This document shows positions 6,071 through 8,483 of a DNA stretch of 8,483 nt, in pieces (positions within the stretch are counted from its first letter, which is position 1; every line of letters begins with the position of its first letter). The DNA lies in NCBI GenBank assembly GCA_030635485.1, contig DAOVYS010000104.1, forward strand, positions 1 to 8,483, given 5' to 3'. The DNA is from Pseudomonadota bacterium (GTDB taxonomy: Bacteria > Desulfobacterota > Desulfobulbia > Desulfobulbales > DAOVYS01). Both the position numbers and the translations under genes were made by a program. The notes beneath the pieces are model-generated. The model worked only from the letters and a program-made list of their open reading frames with translations. It searched no databases and had not been told where the DNA came from.

Positions 6071-6334
6071 TCATACATCGAGCTTTTTCCCCCTTCTAAT
6101 AAAAGTCGGAACATCAAGATATCTTTCGAACGTCATGGACCTATTTACTTGTACATCCACTGTTTGAAGGTTATCGCATCCCTTTTCTTTGCCCATTATC
6201 CTTGATGGATTTCTCTCAGCCCGGCCATCGCGGGCCAACCCGAATATCCCGGCAGCACCAGAACTGCAAACAACATCACTTCGTTGCGTCGGAACACGGT
6301 TCATTTCTTCCACTCTCAAGTTCAATCCTTTCAT
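6071..6334 (-). CDS. Small protein ending in an FtsZ-like C-terminal peptide
   Basis: An 87-residue predicted protein with no recognisable globular domain, signal peptide or membrane segment. Its C-terminus, FERYLDVPTFIRRGKK, closely resembles the conserved FtsZ tail (LDIPTFLR in B. subtilis, LDIPAFLRK in E. coli), the peptide by which FtsZ binds FtsA, ZipA, SepF and others. The rest, including GIFGLARDGRAERNPSRIMG, does not look like the FtsZ GTPase core, so it is not simply a truncated ftsZ copy as far as I can see. GGAGGAGG (6342-6349) lies seven bases before the ATG, the strongest ribosome-binding site in the window, which argues for a real gene. AGA/AGG arginine codons are frequent. It is co-directional with mlaE, 107 bases upstream. 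It might be a true small protein or the remnant of a larger fusion. Confidence 0.55.
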   Translation of the reverse strand: MKGLNLRVEEMNRVPTQRSDVVCSSGAAGIFGLARDGRAERNPSRIMGKEKGCDNLQTVDVQVNRSMTFERYLDVPTFIRRGKKLDV

Positions 6335-6341
6335 TGGAATT

Positions 6342-6349
6342 CCTCCTCC
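6342..6349 (-). promoter_or_regulatory. Strong ribosome-binding site of the small FtsZ-tail gene
   Basis: GGAGGAGG on the minus strand lies seven bases upstream of the ATG at 6334. It overlaps a GGAATTCC palindrome (6336-6343). It is the main evidence that the short frame is translated. Confidence 0.7.
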
Positions 6350-6362
6350 ATTTTTTATTGGT

Positions 6363-6415
6363 CCAGGTTACGTGTACAAACTAACACACAACCTGGGACA
6401 AATGGTGTCCCAGGT
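6363..6415 (-). promoter_or_regulatory. Leader of the small gene with two mutually exclusive hairpins
   Basis: On the minus strand the first hairpin is a perfect 10-bp stem (ACCTGGGACA / TGTCCCAGGT, 6391-6415) with a 5-nt loop. The second pairs CCAGGTTGTGTGT (6384-6396) with ACACGTAACCTGG (6363-6375): 13 pairs, of which two are G.U on the minus-strand RNA only. They share 6391-6396, so only one can form. The ribosome-binding site lies 13 bases further on. The layout suggests a regulated leader or an operator dyad; no ligand class is recognisable. Confidence 0.45.
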
Positions 6416-6426
6416 AAATATTTTTT
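6391..6426 (+). terminator. Hairpin with T-run, terminator-like on the plus strand
   Basis: The perfect 10-bp dyad at 6391-6415 is followed on the plus strand by AAATA and six T residues (6421-6426). No plus-strand gene precedes it, so it would stop only antisense transcription across the small gene. It might equally be the operator or leader hairpin of the minus-strand gene. Confidence 0.35.
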
Positions 6427-6538
6427 CCTGTTCCCGCAAAAACATGAATTACCACTTATTGAGAATTACGCTCAACCGACACAACCCTTTGTTTTTCTTA
6501 ATATTTGAACAAAAATATCGTTTCCAAAGGCAGACACA

Positions 6539-6567
6539 TTGACAGAATCCCCGGCCGGGATTACATT
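6539..6567 (+). promoter_or_regulatory. Sigma-70 promoter of the fmdB gene, with an inverted repeat in the spacer
   Basis: A perfect TTGACA (6539-6544) is followed after 17 bases by TACATT (6562-6567), giving a leader of roughly 48 bases to the ATG at 6622. The spacer contains ATCCC-CGGCC-GGGAT, with a CCGGCCGG core, a possible operator. Confidence 0.6.
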
Positions 6568-6621
6568 ATGAGCCGTAATTATAGGTCAAAAACTAATTGA
6601 ACAAAATGGAGTAGTAAAGAA

Positions 6622-6933
6622 ATGCCGATTTACGAATATGAATGTACCGGTTGCCATCAAATTACGGAAATATGGCAGAGCCTTTCCGACGCCCCGGCAA
6701 CTACCTGTCCGAGCTGTTCAGGGGATTTAAAAAAGATTATCTCAATGAGTTCTTTCCAACTCAAGGGGGGAGGATGGTACTCAGACGGTTACTGTGATAG
6801 TGGATCAAAGTCCTGCGCACCCAAAAACGGCAAGTCATATGCCAAAAAGAACGGCTCTTCCAATAAGGCGGCAAACCCACCCTCCAGCTGCGCTAAAAAG
6901 GAAAGCTCATCCAGCAGCAACGCCAATACATAG
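6622..6933 (+). CDS. FmdB-family zinc-ribbon protein
   Basis: A 103-residue protein that starts with the family hallmark MPIYEYECTGCHQITEIWQ. The single zinc ribbon uses C8, C11, C29 and C32 (CTGC and CPSC). The following KKIISMSSFQLKGGGWYSDGY is also typical of FmdB/CxxC_CXXC_SSSS proteins. The C-terminal third (about 60-103) is Ser/Lys/Asn-rich and looks disordered. It is named after a putative regulator of formamidase and amide-use genes, but the function of most members is unknown. GGAG (6608-6611) lies ten bases before the ATG. The gene is flanked by its own promoter and a downstream hairpin-T-run, so it is probably monocistronic. Confidence 0.9.
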   Translation: MPIYEYECTGCHQITEIWQSLSDAPATTCPSCSGDLKKIISMSSFQLKGGGWYSDGYCDSGSKSCAPKNGKSYAKKNGSSNKAANPPSSCAKKESSSSSNANT

Positions 6934-6996
6934 CTTACCCAACTTTCTGACTGTAAATATTAGGTCAACCCTTTCCCTGATAAAATCAATTGTAGG

Positions 6997-7021
6997 GGCG
7001 GGTTCCAAACCCGCCTTTTTT
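6997..7021 (+). terminator. Intrinsic terminator of fmdB, made from a repeat-like hairpin
   Basis: GGCGGGTT (6997-7004) and AACCCGCC (7008-7015) form a perfect 8-bp GC-rich stem with a CCA loop, followed by six T residues (7016-7021). It lies 64 bases after the fmdB stop. With its flanking TTGTAGG it resembles the 'GTAGGGGCGGGTT...AACCCGCC' palindromes scattered in many bacterial genomes. Confidence 0.8.
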
Positions 7022-7023
7022 CG

Positions 7024-7073
7024 GGGTTAGCGAAGCGTAACCCGACAAAACCCAGGTTGAAAACGTCGGGTTA
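7024..7073. repeat. Overlapping GGGTTA/TAACCC inverted repeats
   Basis: GGGTTA (7024-7029) can pair with TAACCC (7038-7043), or TAACCCGAC (7038-7046) can pair with GTCGGGTTA (7065-7073); the two are mutually exclusive. The GTTAGCGAAGCGTAACCCGAC style recurs as an intergenic repeat in several bacterial phyla, from memory. It lies between the convergent ends of fmdB and queA, and could help stop transcription out of queA, though no T-run follows on the minus strand. Confidence 0.65.
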
Positions 7074-7152
7074 GGCCGAATATTTAGGATTTTTTGTTAC
7101 AAATTTTCATCAATTACAGCCGGTTACGCCAATACAGAAACTTGTGTTACGT

Positions 7153-8232
7153 TCAGGTAATTATAGCCATGGCATCTCCATAGCTGAAAAAACGGTAATT
7201 CCGCTCAATCGCCTCATTATAGCTCTTAAGTATTCGCTCTCTCCCTGCAAGGGCGCTGACCAGAAAAATCAGTGACGACTCAGGCAGATGGAAATTGGTG
7301 ATCATCTTTTTTACCACCTTGAACCGGTAACCTGGATAGATATAAAGATCGCACCACCCATCCTGTTCCCGCACCACCCCATTTTCATCAGACGCAAATT
7401 CAAGTACGCGTGCGGCGGTTGTCCCCACGGTCCAGACGGATCCGCCTGAATTCATTGTTCTGTTGATCAATTGCGCACTCTCTTTTGAGACGGAATAATA
7501 TTCGGAATGGATCTGATGTTCCCGGATGTCTTTCACCCTGACAGGGGAAAAGGTTCCGTAACCGACATGAAGAGTGATACTGGTGACGGCAACCCCCTTT
7601 CCCCTTATACTGCCAAGCAATTCTTCGGTAAAATGGAGCCCCGCCGTGGGTGCGGCAACCGCTCCACGACGCCTGGCAAACACGGTCTGATATCTTTCCC
7701 GGTCCATCCGAAGGCCGCTAGAATCTCTGCGGACATAGGGCGGAAGCGGCATAATCCCGTATTTCTCCAGCAATGCGTCAAACTCTCCCAGACATATAAG
7801 ATCAACCCTGACCTTTCCATCAGGCAAGATTTCCAGGACCTCTCCCTCCAACCGCTCTCCGAATATCAGTCTTGCCCCTGGCCTCGGCCTTTTCGAACTC
7901 CTGACCAGACCGGTAACCTGGACATGTTGCACCGCCGAATCACCGGATGAGCCGACATTTTGCGGATACTCGAGTATCATCAGCTCTATGTCACCGCCGG
8001 TCTCTTTTTTGCCGAGCAATCTTGCGGGAAACACCCTTGTATCATTCACAACCAACAGATCACCGGGGTTAAACAATTCCAGAACACCTCTGAACGGTTT
8101 GTGGCTGATCCGATCAGCTTTGCAGTCCAGCACAAGAAGGCGGGACTCATCCCGCCTGGCCGCAGGCATCTGGGCTATATTTTCAGCAGGCAGATCAAAA
8201 TGATATGCCTCTATGTCATATTGGAATGTCAT
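7153..8232 (-). CDS. queA: QueA, S-adenosylmethionine:tRNA ribosyltransferase-isomerase
   Basis: Cytoplasmic enzyme of queuosine synthesis: it transfers and isomerises the ribosyl group of S-adenosylmethionine onto 7-aminomethyl-7-deazaguanine in tRNA, giving epoxyqueuosine. The 359-residue length is normal. Family motifs occur in order: YHFDLPAENIAQ (10-21), LVVNDTRVFPARL (60-72), YGIMPLPPYVRR (158-169), YQTVFA followed by GAVAAPTAGLHFT (181-202), LHVGYGTFSPV (221-231), VGTTAARVLE (269-278), and TNFHLPESSLIFLVSALAG (312-330). The ATG at 8232 puts YHFDLP at its usual place. No Shine-Dalgarno sequence is visible in the 20 bases upstream; instead the third arm of palindromic element copy 3 ends 12 bases before the ATG. 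tgt is not in the window; no gene follows queA on its strand before the convergent fmdB. Confidence 0.97.
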   Translation of the reverse strand: MTFQYDIEAYHFDLPAENIAQMPAARRDESRLLVLDCKADRISHKPFRGVLELFNPGDLLVVNDTRVFPARLLGKKETGGDIELMILEYPQNVGSSGDSAVQHVQVTGLVRSSKRPRPGARLIFGERLEGEVLEILPDGKVRVDLICLGEFDALLEKYGIMPLPPYVRRDSSGLRMDRERYQTVFARRRGAVAAPTAGLHFTEELLGSIRGKGVAVTSITLHVGYGTFSPVRVKDIREHQIHSEYYSVSKESAQLINRTMNSGGSVWTVGTTAARVLEFASDENGVVREQDGWCDLYIYPGYRFKVVKKMITNFHLPESSLIFLVSALAGRERILKSYNEAIERNYRFFSYGDAMAIIT

Positions 8233-8244
8233 GTATTATTTATG

Positions 8245-8426
8245 GTAACAGTTCACAAAAAAAGGTATGGGGAAAAACTCCCAGGGATGTAAGAGTTCAC
8301 CAGTGGCGCAGGCTTATGTGCGCCCGAAGGAAGTGCCCTTGGGGTACATGATCGTGGCGGGCGGCTATAGCCTTACTATGCCGCCCGCCGCGAGCGCGTA
8401 CATCTGCGCCACTGGTGAACTCTTAC
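8245..8426 (-). repeat. Intercistronic palindromic element, long form (copy 3), upstream of queA
   Basis: The core (8289-8426) has perfect 22-bp outer arms (8289-8310 and 8405-8426, starting GTAAGAGTTCACC), extended by one more pair. The apex is a perfect 10-bp stem GGCGGGCGGC / GCCGCCCGCC (8356-8365, 8380-8389) capped by ATAG/CTAT and a CCTTA loop. A further stem-loop (about 8316-8349, CCC-AAGG...CCTT-GGG) is inserted in one side. A third arm, GTAACAGTTCAC, starts at 8245, 44 bp from the first. Compared with copy 2, arms and apex differ in sequence but remain paired. Confidence 0.9.
8257..8282 (-). terminator. Weak terminator-like hairpin between the repeat core and queA
   Basis: On the minus strand, GGGAG-TTTTT-CCCC (8269-8282) forms a 4-bp stem followed six bases later by seven T residues (8257-8263). 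The stem is short, so at most it would attenuate transcription into queA. Confidence 0.25.
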
Positions 8427-8429
8427 GAT

Positions 8430-8483
8430 TTATGAAATCCAGTCCGTCCTCTGAGTAATAAAACAGAGCAGCAGACCGGCTCC
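8430..8483 (-). CDS. 3' end of an unidentified minus-strand gene
   Basis: A frame from the window edge reads GAGLLLCFITQRTDWIS and stops at TAA (8430-8432), three bases before palindromic element copy 3. A second frame would instead end at the TAA inside the element arm (8423-8425), as mlaF and the gene at 2-88 do, and a third frame stays open into the element. The stretch is too short to choose between them or to name a product. The position implies a gene upstream of, and probably co-transcribed with, queA. Confidence 0.3.
   Translation of the reverse strand, partial: GAGLLLCFITQRTDWIS

Noticed and set aside
6071..6334. Simple truncated ftsZ pseudogene
   Set aside because: Only the terminal peptide resembles FtsZ; the start region shows no GTPase motif (such as GGGTGTG) and has an intact strong ribosome-binding site. 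Not fully excluded.
6189..6542. A 117-codon plus-strand open frame in the region between the small gene and fmdB
   Set aside because: It is antisense to the small gene, crosses a hairpin with T-run, and has low-complexity composition with no ribosome-binding site.
8267..8458. A 63-codon plus-strand open frame at the right edge
   Set aside because: It is translated palindrome (copy 3), as the inverted arms explain its sequence.

Overview
The window looks like a chromosomal segment of a Gram-negative, double-membraned bacterium. The style suggests Desulfobacterota (a deltaproteobacterial lineage), but this is an inference. It rests on a phospholipid-trafficking ABC operon whose permease carries an N-terminal STAS domain, a PqiC-like lipoprotein at the end of that operon, an FmdB zinc ribbon, and long intergenic regions rich in palindromic repeats. 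No tRNA, rRNA, CRISPR array, transposase or phage gene was seen.

Layout, left to right. Positions 1-88 are the 3' end of a plus-strand gene. A short palindromic element links it to a double zinc-ribbon protein (221-742, +). A gene-free stretch (743-1121) holds a symmetric array of inverted repeats. A five-gene minus-strand operon then reads leftwards from about 5963 to 1122: STAS-MlaE permease, MlaF ATPase, MlaD/MCE protein, PqiC-like lipoprotein, glucokinase. The first four would together move lipid between the inner and outer membranes; glucokinase is a metabolic passenger at the end. Just upstream on the same strand lies a small gene (6071-6334). Its protein ends in a peptide very like the C-terminal anchor peptide of FtsZ, and it has a strong ribosome-binding site and a leader that can fold two ways. 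An FmdB-family gene (6622-6933, +) has its own promoter and a hairpin-T-run terminator. queA (7153-8232, -) makes the queuosine precursor in tRNA. The right edge carries the 3' end of a further minus-strand gene.

The most unusual feature is a family of intercistronic palindromic elements at 86-180 (+), 3836-3987 (-), 4760-4814 (-) and 8245-8426 (-). Each lies between two co-directional genes in the same orientation relative to transcription. Each starts at or next to the upstream stop codon with a GTAAGnGTTCACC-like arm and ends just before the downstream gene with a GTGAACnGTTAC-like arm. The two long copies fold into similar hairpins of roughly 108-138 nt. Their arms differ in sequence but stay paired, which looks like covariation. 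I do not recognise this family; it is ERIC-like in size and position only.
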